Assembly (NCBI RefSeq): GCF_937941905.1
Contig: NZ_CALDGS010000051.1
Span: 1-19,572, forward strand
Origin: an uncultured Mycolicibacterium sp.
GTDB taxonomy: Bacteria; Actinomycetota; Actinomycetes; Mycobacteriales; Mycobacteriaceae
Direction of reading: 5' to 3'
Length of the DNA stretch: 19,572 nucleotides
Both the position numbers and the translations under genes were made by a program. The notes under the pieces were generated by a model. That model was not told the DNA's origin, ran no database searches, and saw nothing but the letters and a program-made list of their open reading frames with translations. Below are positions 1 through 8,159 of the stretch, piece by piece; position 1 is the stretch's first letter, and each line of letters begins with the position of its first letter.

Positions 1-1450
<1,450 letters not shown>

Positions 1451-1474
1451 GGATGGCCCCTCTTCCAGGGTTCT

Positions 1475-1486
1475 GGACATGTGTCC
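1475..1486. promoter_or_regulatory. Palindromic operator candidate 1 (aldA leader)
   Basis: GGACATGTGTCC is an inverted repeat of GGACA/TGTCC with a 2-nt centre. It lies about 10-20 nt downstream of the predicted aldA transcript start and 24 nt before the start codon. It shares its arms with the palindrome at 1622-1635, and I see no third copy in the window. It is a probable binding site for the TetR protein encoded at 1629; that link is inferred. Confidence 0.6.
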
Positions 1487-1495
1487 GGCTGTTTC

Positions 1496-1532
1496 CTCCC
1501 GAACCATAGTCGCAGGCCGTCGGCAGCGGCAA
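1496..1532 (-). promoter_or_regulatory. aldA promoter
   Basis: On the minus strand, TTGCCG (1532-1527) and TATGGT (1508-1503) are separated by 18 nt, a good fit to a mycobacterial housekeeping promoter with a TAnnnT -10. The expected transcript start is near 1496, leaving a leader of about 46 nt that contains the ribosome site and the 1475-1486 palindrome. The divergent promoter has the same -35 hexamer and the same spacing. Seen by eye only. Confidence 0.5.
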
Positions 1533-1543
1533 GAACGAGTTCT
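1532..1543. promoter_or_regulatory. AGAAC-GA-GTTCT inverted repeat, KstR-box-like
   Basis: A perfect 5-bp inverted repeat with a 2-nt centre that abuts the aldA -35 hexamer. The core AACnnGTT matches the inner part of the KstR sterol-regulator consensus TnnAACnnGTTnnA, but the outer T and A are absent (a and c here). It is therefore only a partial match and may be chance. Confidence 0.25.
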
Positions 1544-1592
1544 CGCAATTCGTCGATCCGATATCGATAGCCTGCGATTTCTGCGGCAAAGC

Positions 1593-1622
1593 TTGCCGGT
1601 ACACGTTCCTGTCATCTACGTT
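1593..1622 (+). promoter_or_regulatory. Promoter of the TetR-cyp123-cyp51 operon
   Basis: TTGCCG (1593-1598), an 18-nt spacer and TACGTT (1617-1622). The expected transcript start falls on the GTG at 1629, so the message would be leaderless. The 14-bp palindrome at 1622-1635 overlaps the end of the -10 and the start point, the usual position for repression. Confidence 0.55.
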
Positions 1623-1635
1623 GGACACGTGTCCA
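1622..1635. promoter_or_regulatory. Palindromic operator candidate 2 (TetR start)
   Basis: TGGACACGTGTCCA is a perfect 14-bp palindrome covering the last base of the -10 box and the predicted start codon GTG at 1629. With the related site at 1475-1486 it flanks the divergent promoters. This suggests autoregulation by the TetR protein and joint control of aldA. Confidence 0.7.
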
Positions 1636-2258
1636 GCGATGCAGTGGTCGCCGCCACACCACCCGGTGGCGAACCCGACGCGCCGCCACGCAACAAGCGG
1701 CAGGAGGAGACCTTCCGCAAGGTGCTCACCGCCGGCATGGAGATGCTGCGCGAGTCGTCCTACGCCGACCTGACGATCCGCGCGGTGGCCGCGCGGGCCA
1801 AGGTCGCGCCGGCGACCGCCTACACCTACTTCTCGTCGAAGAACCACCTGATCACCGAGATCTACCTCGACCTGGTCCGGCAGGTGCCGTACTTCACCGA
1901 CGTCAACGAGTCGCTGGCCACCCGGGTGAACAAGACGCTGCGCGCGCTGGCCCTGGTCGTCGCCGACGAACCCGAGGTGGCGGCCGCCTGCACGGCCGCG
2001 CTGATGGGCGGCGGCAACGACCCGGCCGTGCGCCGGGTGCGCGACCGCATCGGCGCGGAGATCCACCGCCGGATCCGCTCGGCGGTCGGCCCGGACGCCG
2101 ACCCGCGCATGCTCTCGGCGCTGGAGATGACCTACTTCGGCGCCATGGCACAGGCCGGCAGCGGCGTGTGGACCTACCACCAGATCGCCGACCGACTCGG
2201 TTACGTGGTCGGCCTGATCGTCGGAGAAGAACCCCCGTCCGCGGAGAACGACTCATGA
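1629..2258 (+). CDS. TetR/AcrR-family transcriptional regulator (Rv0767c-like)
   Basis: A DNA-binding repressor, probably controlling its own operon and aldA. From GTG 1629 the product is 209 aa; Rv0767c is about 213 aa. Residues about 20-80 form the TetR helix-turn-helix domain, with the typical sequence LTIRAVAARAKVAPATAYTYF; the remainder is the helical ligand-binding and dimer domain. No Shine-Dalgarno lies before any start, while TACGTT sits 6 nt upstream of GTG 1629, which favours a leaderless GTG start. A second in-frame GTG at 1644 is the alternative. The stop overlaps the cyp123 start (ATGA, 2255-2258). The ligand is unknown; a sterol-like or fatty aldehyde effector would fit the neighbours but is inference. 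Confidence 0.88.
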   Translation: MSSDAVVAATPPGGEPDAPPRNKRQEETFRKVLTAGMEMLRESSYADLTIRAVAARAKVAPATAYTYFSSKNHLITEIYLDLVRQVPYFTDVNESLATRVNKTLRALALVVADEPEVAAACTAALMGGGNDPAVRRVRDRIGAEIHRRIRSAVGPDADPRMLSALEMTYFGAMAQAGSGVWTYHQIADRLGYVVGLIVGEEPPSAENDS

Positions 2259-3469
2259 CCCTTCCGGCCAGTGACGTGGTCCTCAACCCCTACGACTACG
2301 CCTTCCACGAGGACCCCTACCCCTACTACAAGCGGCTGCGCGACGAGGCGCCGCTCTACCGCAACCCGGACCTCGGCTTCTGGGCGCTGTCGCGGCATGC
2401 CGACGTGCTCAAGGGATTCCGCAACAGCGACAACCTGTCCACCCGCTACGGCGTCTCGCTGGACCCGGCCTCCCGCGGCCCGCACGCGGCCAAGACGATG
2501 TCGTTTCTGGCCATGGACGACCCCGAGCACCTGCGGCTGCGCACCCTGGTGTCCAAGGGCTTCACCCCGCGCCGCATCCGCGAGCTCGAGCCGCGGGTCA
2601 CCGAGATCGCGCTGGCGCACCTCGACAGCATGCTGGCCCGGGCCGCCGACGGTGAGACCGTCGACTACGTCGACGAATTCGCCGGCAAGCTGCCGATGGA
2701 CGTCATCTCCGAGCTGATGGGGGTGCCGGAGCCGGACCGGGCCCAGCTGCGGGCCTGGGCCGATGCGGTGATGCACCGCGAGGAGGGCGTCACCGACGTG
2801 CCGCCCGCGGCGGTGGAGGCCTCCATCAACCTCATCGTCTACTACCAGCAGATGGTGGCCGAGCGGCGCCGCACCCCGACCGACGACCTGACCAGCGCGC
2901 TGATCGAGGCCGAGATCGACGGGGACCGGCTCACCGAGGACGAGATCCTCGGCTTCATGTTCCTCATGGTCATCGCCGGCAACGAGACCACCACCAAGCT
3001 GCTGGCCAACGCCATGTACTGGGGCCACCGCAACCCCGACCAGATCGGGCCGCTCTACGACGACCTGGACCGGATCCCGGAGTGGGTGGAGGAGACGCTG
3101 CGCTACGACACCTCCAGCCAGATCCTGGCCCGCACCGTGGTCGGCGACCTGGTGCTCTACGACACCAGGATCCCCGAGGGGGACACGCTGCTGCTGCTGC
3201 CCGGCTCCGCGCACCGCGACGAGCGGGTGTTCGACGACCCGGACCGGTTCCTGATCGGTCGCGAGATCGGGCCCAAGCTGCTGAGTTTCGGCAGCGGTAC
3301 GCACTTCTGCCTGGGTGCCCACCTGGCCCGGATGGAGGCCCGGGTGGCACTGACCGAACTGTTCAAACGGATCCGCGGCTACGAGGTCGACGAGGCCCAC
3401 GCCGAGCGGGTGCACTCCAGCAACGTCCGCGGATTCGCCCACCTGCCCATCACCGTGGAGGTCCGCTGA
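2255..3469 (+). CDS. cyp123: Cytochrome P450, CYP123-like
   Basis: A haem-thiolate monooxygenase, soluble in bacteria, taking electrons from a ferredoxin. At 404 aa it is close to CYP123 (Rv0766c, about 402 aa). Visible signatures are the I-helix oxygen-activation motif AGNETTT (residues 241-247), the K-helix EETLR (about 279-283), and the haem loop FGSGTHFCLG with Cys352 as thiolate ligand. The start ATG overlaps the regulator's stop by 4 nt and is served by GGAGAA at 2243-2248. It occupies the same place as in M. tuberculosis, between the TetR gene and the SDR, three genes before the ferredoxin that may serve both P450s. To my knowledge its substrate is not established. Confidence 0.92.
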   Translation: MTLPASDVVLNPYDYAFHEDPYPYYKRLRDEAPLYRNPDLGFWALSRHADVLKGFRNSDNLSTRYGVSLDPASRGPHAAKTMSFLAMDDPEHLRLRTLVSKGFTPRRIRELEPRVTEIALAHLDSMLARAADGETVDYVDEFAGKLPMDVISELMGVPEPDRAQLRAWADAVMHREEGVTDVPPAAVEASINLIVYYQQMVAERRRTPTDDLTSALIEAEIDGDRLTEDEILGFMFLMVIAGNETTTKLLANAMYWGHRNPDQIGPLYDDLDRIPEWVEETLRYDTSSQILARTVVGDLVLYDTRIPEGDTLLLLPGSAHRDERVFDDPDRFLIGREIGPKLLSFGSGTHFCLGAHLARMEARVALTELFKRIRGYEVDEAHAERVHSSNVRGFAHLPITVEVR

Positions 3470-4288
3470 ATGCCCCGGTTCGATCCGCACCCCGAGCGGC
3501 GCCCGACGATCATCGCCGGCGCCTCGTCCGGGATCGGCGCCGCCACCGCCGTGGAGATGGCCGCCCGCGGCTTCCCGGTCGCCCTCGGGGCGCGCCGGGT
3601 GGACAAGTGCGAGGAGTTGGCCGAGCAGATCCGCGCCGACGGCGGGGAGGCGGTCGCCCTGCATCTGGACGTGACCGATCCGGACTCGGTGAAGTCCTTC
3701 GTCCACCAGGCCACCGAGCAGCTCGGCGACATCGAGGTGCTCGTCGCGGGGGCCGGTGACACCTACTTCGGCCGGCTCTACGAGATCAGCACCGAGGAGT
3801 TCGACTCCCAGGTGCAGATCCACCTCATCGGGGCCAACCGGCTGGCCACCGCGGTGCTGCCCGGCATGCTCGAGCGCCGCCGCGGCGACCTGATCTTCGT
3901 GGGCTCCGATGTGGCGCTGCGCCAGCGCCCGCACATGGGCGCCTACGGCGCCGCCAAGGCCGGCCTGGTGGCGATGGTGACCAACCTGCAGATGGAGCTG
4001 GAGGGCACCGGGGTGCGCGCCTCGATCGTGCACCCGGGGCCGACGAAGACCGGCATGGGCTGGAGTCTGCCGCCGGAACGGATCGAGGCCGCCCTCAACG
4101 ACTGGGCCAAGTGGGGCCAGGCCCGGCACAGCTACTTCCTGCGCGCATCCGACCTGGCCCGTGCCATCGCGTTCGTGGCCGAGACCCCGCGCGGCGGGTT
4201 CATCGCCCAGATGGAACTGCAACCGGAGGCGCCGCTGGTCGACGCCCCGGCCGAACGGCACCAACTCAAGTATCCGGAGAACCAATGA
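3470..4288 (+). CDS. Short-chain dehydrogenase/reductase (Rv0765c-like)
   Basis: An NAD(P)-dependent oxidoreductase of the classical SDR type, 272 aa. The Rossmann glycine motif reads AGASSGIG (residues 16-23), with Ala in place of the usual first Thr. Catalytic residues are Ser146, Tyr159 and Lys163 (YGAAK). The gene starts directly after the cyp123 stop with no gap, and its stop overlaps the cyp51 start (ATGA, 4285-4288), so it is translationally coupled on both sides. Between two P450 genes it could oxidise a P450-made hydroxyl or reduce a ketone; this is inferred from context. No mycofactocin-type insertion is visible in the nucleotide-binding loop. Confidence 0.9.
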   Translation: MPRFDPHPERRPTIIAGASSGIGAATAVEMAARGFPVALGARRVDKCEELAEQIRADGGEAVALHLDVTDPDSVKSFVHQATEQLGDIEVLVAGAGDTYFGRLYEISTEEFDSQVQIHLIGANRLATAVLPGMLERRRGDLIFVGSDVALRQRPHMGAYGAAKAGLVAMVTNLQMELEGTGVRASIVHPGPTKTGMGWSLPPERIEAALNDWAKWGQARHSYFLRASDLARAIAFVAETPRGGFIAQMELQPEAPLVDAPAERHQLKYPENQ

Positions 4289-5646
4289 CCAGCCAGCTCA
4301 AGGAGATTCCGCGCGTATCCGGCGGCGAGGAGGAACACGGCCACCTCGAGGAGTTCCGCACCGACCCGATCGGGCTGATGCAGCGGGTCCGGCGGGAGTG
4401 CGGCGACGTCGGCTGGTTCCAGCTCGCCAACAAGAAGGTGATCCTGCTGACCGGCGCGGAGCCCAACGAGTTCTTCTTCCGCGCCGCCGACGAGGAGCTC
4501 GACCAGGCCGAGGCCTACCCGTTCATGACGCCGATCTTCGGCAAGGGCGTGGTGTTCGACGCCAGCCCGGAGCGGCGCAAGGAGATGCTGCACAACTCCG
4601 CACTGCGCGGCGAGCACATGAAGGGCCACGCCACCACCATCGAGGGCGAGGTCCGCAGGATGATCGCCGACTGGGGCGACGAGGGCGAGATCGACCTGCT
4701 GGACTTCTTCGCCGAGCTGACCATCTACACCTCCACCGCGTGCCTGATCGGGCTGAAGTTCCGCAACCAGCTCGACCGGCGCTTCGCCGAGTACTACCAC
4801 CTGCTCGAGCGCGGCACCGATCCACTCTGCTACGTCGACCCGTACCTGCCCATCGAGAGCTTCCGCATCCGCGACGAGGCGCGGGTCAAGCTCGTCGCGC
4901 TGGTGCAGGAGATCATCGACCAGCGGCTGGCCAACCCGCCGAAGAGCAAGGCCGACCGCGACATGCTCGACGTGCTGGTGTCGATCAAGGACGAGCAGGG
5001 CAACCCGCGCTTCTCCGCCGACGAGATCACCGGCATGTTCATCTCGCTGATGTTCGCCGGCCACCACACCAGCGCCGGCACCTCGGCGTGGGTGCTCATC
5101 GAGCTGATGCGGCACCCGGAGGTCTACGCGCAGGTGCAGGCCGAGCTCGACGAGCTCTACTCCGACGGCCAGCCGGTGAATTTCCATGCGCTGCGCCAGA
5201 TCCCGAAGCTGGAGAACGTCCTCAAGGAGACGCTGCGGCTGCACCCGCCGCTGATCATCCTGATGCGGGTCGCCCAGGGCGAGTTCGAGGTCTCCGGCTA
5301 CCCGATCCACAAGGGCGACTTCGTCGCGGCCTCGCCGGCGGTGTCCTGCCGCATCCCGGAGGACTTCCCGGATCCGGACGCCTTCGACCCGGCCCGCTAC
5401 GACAAGCCGCGCCAGGAGGACCTGGTCAACCGGTGGACCTGGATCCCGTTCGGCGCCGGCCGGCACCGCTGCGTGGGTGCGGCGTTCGCACAGATGCAGA
5501 TCAAGGCGATCTTCTCGGTGTTGTTGCGGGAGTACGAGTTCGAGATGGCGCAGCCGCCGGAGAGCTACCGTAACGACCACTCCAAGATGGTGGTCCAGCT
5601 GCAGCGACCGGCCAAGGCCCGGTACCGGCGGCGGATCAAGGCCTAG
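4285..5646 (+). CDS. cyp51: Cytochrome P450 CYP51 (sterol 14-alpha-demethylase family)
   Basis: A haem monooxygenase of the sterol 14-alpha-demethylase family; the M. tuberculosis enzyme (Rv0764c) demethylates lanosterol, dihydrolanosterol and obtusifoliol in vitro. The product is 453 aa (Rv0764c 451). Hallmarks are the B-C region AYPFMTPIFGKGVVFD, the CYP51 I-helix signature GHHTS (residues 259-263) with the family-specific His before Thr, KETLR in the K helix, and FGAGRHRCVG with Cys396 as haem ligand. The C-terminal third closely resembles the M. tuberculosis protein as I remember it. The start is set by GGAGA at 4276-4280 and the ATGA overlap. Mycobacteria are not known to make sterols, so the physiological substrate is unresolved. 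Confidence 0.97.
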   Translation: MTSQLKEIPRVSGGEEEHGHLEEFRTDPIGLMQRVRRECGDVGWFQLANKKVILLTGAEPNEFFFRAADEELDQAEAYPFMTPIFGKGVVFDASPERRKEMLHNSALRGEHMKGHATTIEGEVRRMIADWGDEGEIDLLDFFAELTIYTSTACLIGLKFRNQLDRRFAEYYHLLERGTDPLCYVDPYLPIESFRIRDEARVKLVALVQEIIDQRLANPPKSKADRDMLDVLVSIKDEQGNPRFSADEITGMFISLMFAGHHTSAGTSAWVLIELMRHPEVYAQVQAELDELYSDGQPVNFHALRQIPKLENVLKETLRLHPPLIILMRVAQGEFEVSGYPIHKGDFVAASPAVSCRIPEDFPDPDAFDPARYDKPRQEDLVNRWTWIPFGAGRHRCVGAAFAQMQIKAIFSVLLREYEFEMAQPPESYRNDHSKMVVQLQRPAKARYRRRIKA

Positions 5647-5655
5647 GAGGGCGAG

Positions 5656-5862
5656 ATGGGTTCCTACCGAATCGAAGTCGACCTGGACCTGTGCCAGGGG
5701 CACGCCATGTGCGAGGTGGAGGCGCCGGACTGGTTCCGGGTGCCCAAGCGGGGCCAGGTGCAGATTCTCGACCCCGAGCCACCCGACGAGGCGCGGGCCG
5801 AGATCGAGAACGCCGTCGAGATGTGCCCGACGCGGGCGCTGTCCATTCGGGAAAAGGACTGA
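5656..5862 (+). CDS. 3Fe-4S ferredoxin, CYP51 partner (Rv0763c-like)
   Basis: A small electron carrier that passes electrons from a ferredoxin reductase to CYP51 and possibly CYP123. It is 68 aa, the same length as Rv0763c. Cluster ligands are Cys13, Cys19 and Cys57 (the last in CPTRAL); the position expected for a fourth cysteine holds His16 (CQGHAMC). This is the pattern of P450-linked 3Fe-4S ferredoxins. It begins 9 nt after cyp51 and is served by AGGAGGG at 5645-5651, which overlaps the cyp51 stop codon. No reductase gene is present in the window, so that partner must be encoded elsewhere. Confidence 0.95.
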   Translation: MGSYRIEVDLDLCQGHAMCEVEAPDWFRVPKRGQVQILDPEPPDEARAEIENAVEMCPTRALSIREKD

Positions 5863-5883
5863 CGTCCGGGAAGGAGAGAACAC

Positions 5884-6429
5884 ATGCCGCCGATTCCGCG
5901 CGACCGGCTCGACGACTGGGTCGAGCGCTGGCTGGAGGCCAACCGGGAGGCCGAGCGCAAGGGTGACTGGCGCGGCCTGGCCGAGTTCTACGCCGATGAC
6001 GCCACCTACGGCTGGAACATCGGGCCCAAGGAGGACGTCATGTGCGTCGGCAAGGACGAGATCCGCGACATCGCCCTGGGCCTGGAGATGGAGGGCCTGG
6101 AGAACTGGGTCTACGAGTACCAGAAGGTGCTCGTCGACGACCGGCAGGGCGAGATCGTCGGGTTCTGGAAGCAGATCGCGAACAAGTCCGACGGCACCAC
6201 CGCGGAGATCTACGGCATCGGCGGCAGCTGGTTCCGGCTCAACGAGCAGCTGCTCATCGAGTGGCAGCGGGACTTCTTCGACTTCGGTCACGTCGCCAAG
6301 GGCTACGCCAAGCTCATCGAATCCGGCGATCTGAGCCCGGGAATGCAGAAGCGCATCGAGCGCAGCCTGTCCGGGGAACGGCTACCGGGGTACTACCCGA
6401 TCGGGCAGACTCCGGTGCCTCTATGGTGA
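5884..6429 (+). CDS. NTF2/SnoaL-like fold protein (Rv0762c-like)
   Basis: 181 aa, the same length as I recall for Rv0762c. The N-terminal part (WVERWLEANREAERKGDWRGLAEFYADDATYGW) has the start typical of the NTF2-like/SnoaL fold: a helix pair, then a D-rich strand. The C-terminal part contains a WQRDFFDFGHV stretch. I see no catalytic set that names a reaction; members act as isomerases, hydratases, cyclases or carriers of hydrophobic ligands. The ribosome site GGAAGGAGAG ends just before the ATG, and the gene is the last of the tightly packed run that starts at 1629. A hairpin (6432-6469) follows its stop immediately. Confidence 0.85.
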   Translation: MPPIPRDRLDDWVERWLEANREAERKGDWRGLAEFYADDATYGWNIGPKEDVMCVGKDEIRDIALGLEMEGLENWVYEYQKVLVDDRQGEIVGFWKQIANKSDGTTAEIYGIGGSWFRLNEQLLIEWQRDFFDFGHVAKGYAKLIESGDLSPGMQKRIERSLSGERLPGYYPIGQTPVPLW

Positions 6430-6431
6430 TC

Positions 6432-6469
6432 GTCACAGCAGCCGACCAACCCGGTGGTTGAGCTGTGAC
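6432..6469 (+). terminator. Hairpin after the cyp51 operon
   Basis: GTCACAGC (6432-6439) pairs perfectly with GCTGTGAC (6462-6469). A second stem, CAACC/GGTTG (6447-6451 with 6456-6460), is nested inside. It begins 2 nt after the NTF2-like stop codon. There is no T-run, so termination would be non-classical; an operator role is the alternative. Confidence 0.4.
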
Positions 6470-6474
6470 CCAGT

Positions 6475-6510
6475 TAACTTAAGCTGTCGGTCAGAGGTAT
6501 CGGAGGAAGG
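6475..6510 (+). promoter_or_regulatory. adhB -10 box and ribosome site
   Basis: TAACTT (6475-6480) is a TAnnnT -10 box in an AT-rich patch (TTAACTTAA) that stands out against the GC-rich surroundings. No convincing -35 is visible. A very strong Shine-Dalgarno, GGAGGAAGG (6502-6510), lies 8 nt before the ATG at 6519 and rules out the TTG at 6516 as the likely start. Confidence 0.45.
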
Positions 6511-6518
6511 CAGGTTTG

Positions 6519-7646
6519 ATGAAGACCAAAGGCGCTCTGATCTGGGAATTCAACCAGCCGTGGTCGGTCGAGGAGATCGAGATCGGCGACCCCCAGAAGG
6601 ACGAGGTCAAGATCCAGATGGAGGCCTCGGGCATGTGCCACTCGGACCACCACCTGGTGACCGGTGGCATCCCGATGGGCGGCTTCCCGGTGCTCGGCGG
6701 CCACGAGGGCGCCGGTGTGGTCGTCGAGGTCGGCCCGGGGGTGGAGGAGTTCCAGCCGGGTGACCACGTGGTGCTCTCGTTCATCCCGTCGTGCGGCCAG
6801 TGCCCGTCGTGTCAGGCCGGCATGCGCAACCTGTGCGACCTGGGTGCCGGGCTGCTCAACGGTGCGGCGGTGTCCGACGGCACCTTCCGCATCAAGGCGC
6901 GCGGCCAGAACGTGTACCCGATGACGCTGCTGGGCACCTTCTCGCCGTACATGGTGGTGCACAAGAGCTCGGTGGTGAAGATCGACAAGGACATCCCGTT
7001 CGAGGTGGCCTGCCTCGTCGGCTGCGGTGTCACCACCGGCTACGGCTCGGCGGTGCGCAGCGGCGACATCCGCCCCGGTGAGGACGTCGCGATCATCGGC
7101 TGCGGCGGTGTGGGCATCGGCGCGCTGCAGGGCGCGGTCAACGCCGGTGCGCGGTACATCTTCGCCATCGACCCGGTGGAGTGGAAGCGCGAGCAGGCCC
7201 TGAAGTTCGGCGCCACCCACGCCTTCCCGGACGTGGACACCGCGATGGCCGCGATCGCCGATCTGACCTGGGGCAAGATGGCCCAGAAGGTGATCGTCAC
7301 CGTCGGCGAGCTCAAGGGCAAGGACATCGACGCCTACGTGAACCTGACCGCCAAGGGCGGCACCACGGTGCTCACCGCGATCGGCAGCCTGCTCGACAAC
7401 GAGGTCAACCTCAACCTGTCGATGCTGACCCTGCTGCAGAAGCGGATCCAGGGCACCATCTTCGGCGGCGGGAACCCGCACTTCGACATCCCGCAGCTGC
7501 TGTCGATGTACAAGGCGGGCAAGCTGAACCTCGACGACATGGTCACCCGCCAGTACAAGCTCGAGCAGATCAACGAGGGCTACCAGGACATGCTCGACGG
7601 CAAGAACATCCGCGGTGTCATCCGCTACACCGATGAGGACCGTTAA
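6519..7646 (+). CDS. adhB: Zinc alcohol dehydrogenase, NDMA-dependent type (AdhB)
   Basis: A medium-chain zinc alcohol dehydrogenase converting alcohols to aldehydes; 375 aa, as for M. tuberculosis AdhB (Rv0761c). Cys40 and His62 (GMCHSDHH, GGHEGAG) and the Cys of VGCGVTTGYG are the catalytic-zinc ligands. CGQCPSCQAGMRNLC holds the four structural-zinc cysteines, and IIGCGGVGIG is the NAD-binding loop. The overall sequence resembles the actinobacterial NDMA-dependent group, in which NAD is held tightly and electrons are thought to leave through mycofactocin; that membership is from memory. Its aldehyde could feed AldA. Hairpins on both sides and its own promoter suggest it can be transcribed separately from the cyp51 operon. 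Confidence 0.94.
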   Translation: MKTKGALIWEFNQPWSVEEIEIGDPQKDEVKIQMEASGMCHSDHHLVTGGIPMGGFPVLGGHEGAGVVVEVGPGVEEFQPGDHVVLSFIPSCGQCPSCQAGMRNLCDLGAGLLNGAAVSDGTFRIKARGQNVYPMTLLGTFSPYMVVHKSSVVKIDKDIPFEVACLVGCGVTTGYGSAVRSGDIRPGEDVAIIGCGGVGIGALQGAVNAGARYIFAIDPVEWKREQALKFGATHAFPDVDTAMAAIADLTWGKMAQKVIVTVGELKGKDIDAYVNLTAKGGTTVLTAIGSLLDNEVNLNLSMLTLLQKRIQGTIFGGGNPHFDIPQLLSMYKAGKLNLDDMVTRQYKLEQINEGYQDMLDGKNIRGVIRYTDEDR

Positions 7647-7647
7647 A

Positions 7648-7662
7648 GACCGGTGACCGGTC
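7648..7662. repeat. GACCGGT-G-ACCGGTC palindrome after adhB
   Basis: A perfect 7-bp inverted repeat with a 1-nt centre, starting just after the adhB TAA. It sits directly before the terminator stem, so it could be an extra stem or a protein site. No function is assigned. Confidence 0.35.
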
Positions 7663-7663
7663 G

Positions 7664-7713
7664 GCGGCGCATCCCCGGGTCGGCTCGGCCCGCGGGATGC
7701 GCCGCTTTCGTTT
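7664..7713 (+). terminator. Strong intrinsic terminator or attenuator between adhB and the KSI-like gene
   Basis: GCGGCGCATCCC (7664-7675) pairs perfectly over 12 bp with GGGATGCGCCGC (7694-7705), and CGGG/CCCG extends the stem past a one-base bulge. The stem is followed by TTTCGTTT (7706-7713). This is the most classical terminator in the window. It ends only a few bases before the ribosome site of the next gene, so downstream expression needs read-through or a promoter inside adhB. Confidence 0.8.
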
Positions 7714-7729
7714 CCGGAAGGGAATCACC

Positions 7730-8155
7730 ATGTCGCAGCAGACTCCCGAGCTGACCCCGGCCCTGCGCGCCTCGCAGGCCTCGTGGCGGTGCGTGCAGGA
7801 GCACGACCGCGAGGGCTGGCTGGCGCTGATGGCCGACGACGTCGTCATCGAGGACCCGATCGGGCCCGCCCCCACCAACCCGGACGGGACCGGGGTGCGC
7901 GGCAAGGAGGCGGTGGCGGCGTTCTACGACGCCAACATCGCCAACAACGACCTGCGCATCACCTGCGAGGAGACCTTCCCGTCGAGCTCCCCCGACGAGG
8001 TGGCGCACATCCTGGTGCTGCGCAGCCGGTTCGACAACGGCGTGACCAGCACGGTGCGCGGGGTGTTCACCTACCGCACCGACGCCGACGGCCGGATCGC
8101 GAACATGCGCGGCTACTGGAACATGGACGCCATGCAGTTCGGACAGGCCGAGTAA
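7730..8155 (+). CDS. Ketosteroid-isomerase-like NTF2-fold protein (Rv0760c-like)
   Basis: 141 aa, NTF2-fold, like M. tuberculosis Rv0760c (about 139 aa). I recall that protein has a crystal structure and binds a steroid ligand without clear ketosteroid isomerase activity. The motif ADDVVIEDPIGP carries Asp42, equivalent to the catalytic Asp of ketosteroid isomerase. By eye the place of the isomerase Tyr16 holds Ser18/Trp19 instead, so isomerase chemistry is doubtful. The start ATG at 7730 is set by GGAAGGGAA at 7716-7724. It lies downstream of adhB across a terminator-like hairpin and 4 nt before an SDR gene. It may bind or modify a sterol-like intermediate of the pathway. Confidence 0.88.
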   Translation: MSQQTPELTPALRASQASWRCVQEHDREGWLALMADDVVIEDPIGPAPTNPDGTGVRGKEAVAAFYDANIANNDLRITCEETFPSSSPDEVAHILVLRSRFDNGVTSTVRGVFTYRTDADGRIANMRGYWNMDAMQFGQAE

Positions 8156-8159
8156 CGCC

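Noticed and set aside
5656..5862. Ferredoxin read as 4Fe-4S
   Set aside because: Only three cluster cysteines are present, with His16 in the fourth position, so 3Fe-4S is the better call.
2201..6291. Long minus-strand open frames opposite cyp123, the SDR, cyp51 and the NTF2-like gene
   Set aside because: Same reason: shadow frames of strongly supported genes, with His/Gly/Leu/Val-rich translations resembling no protein.
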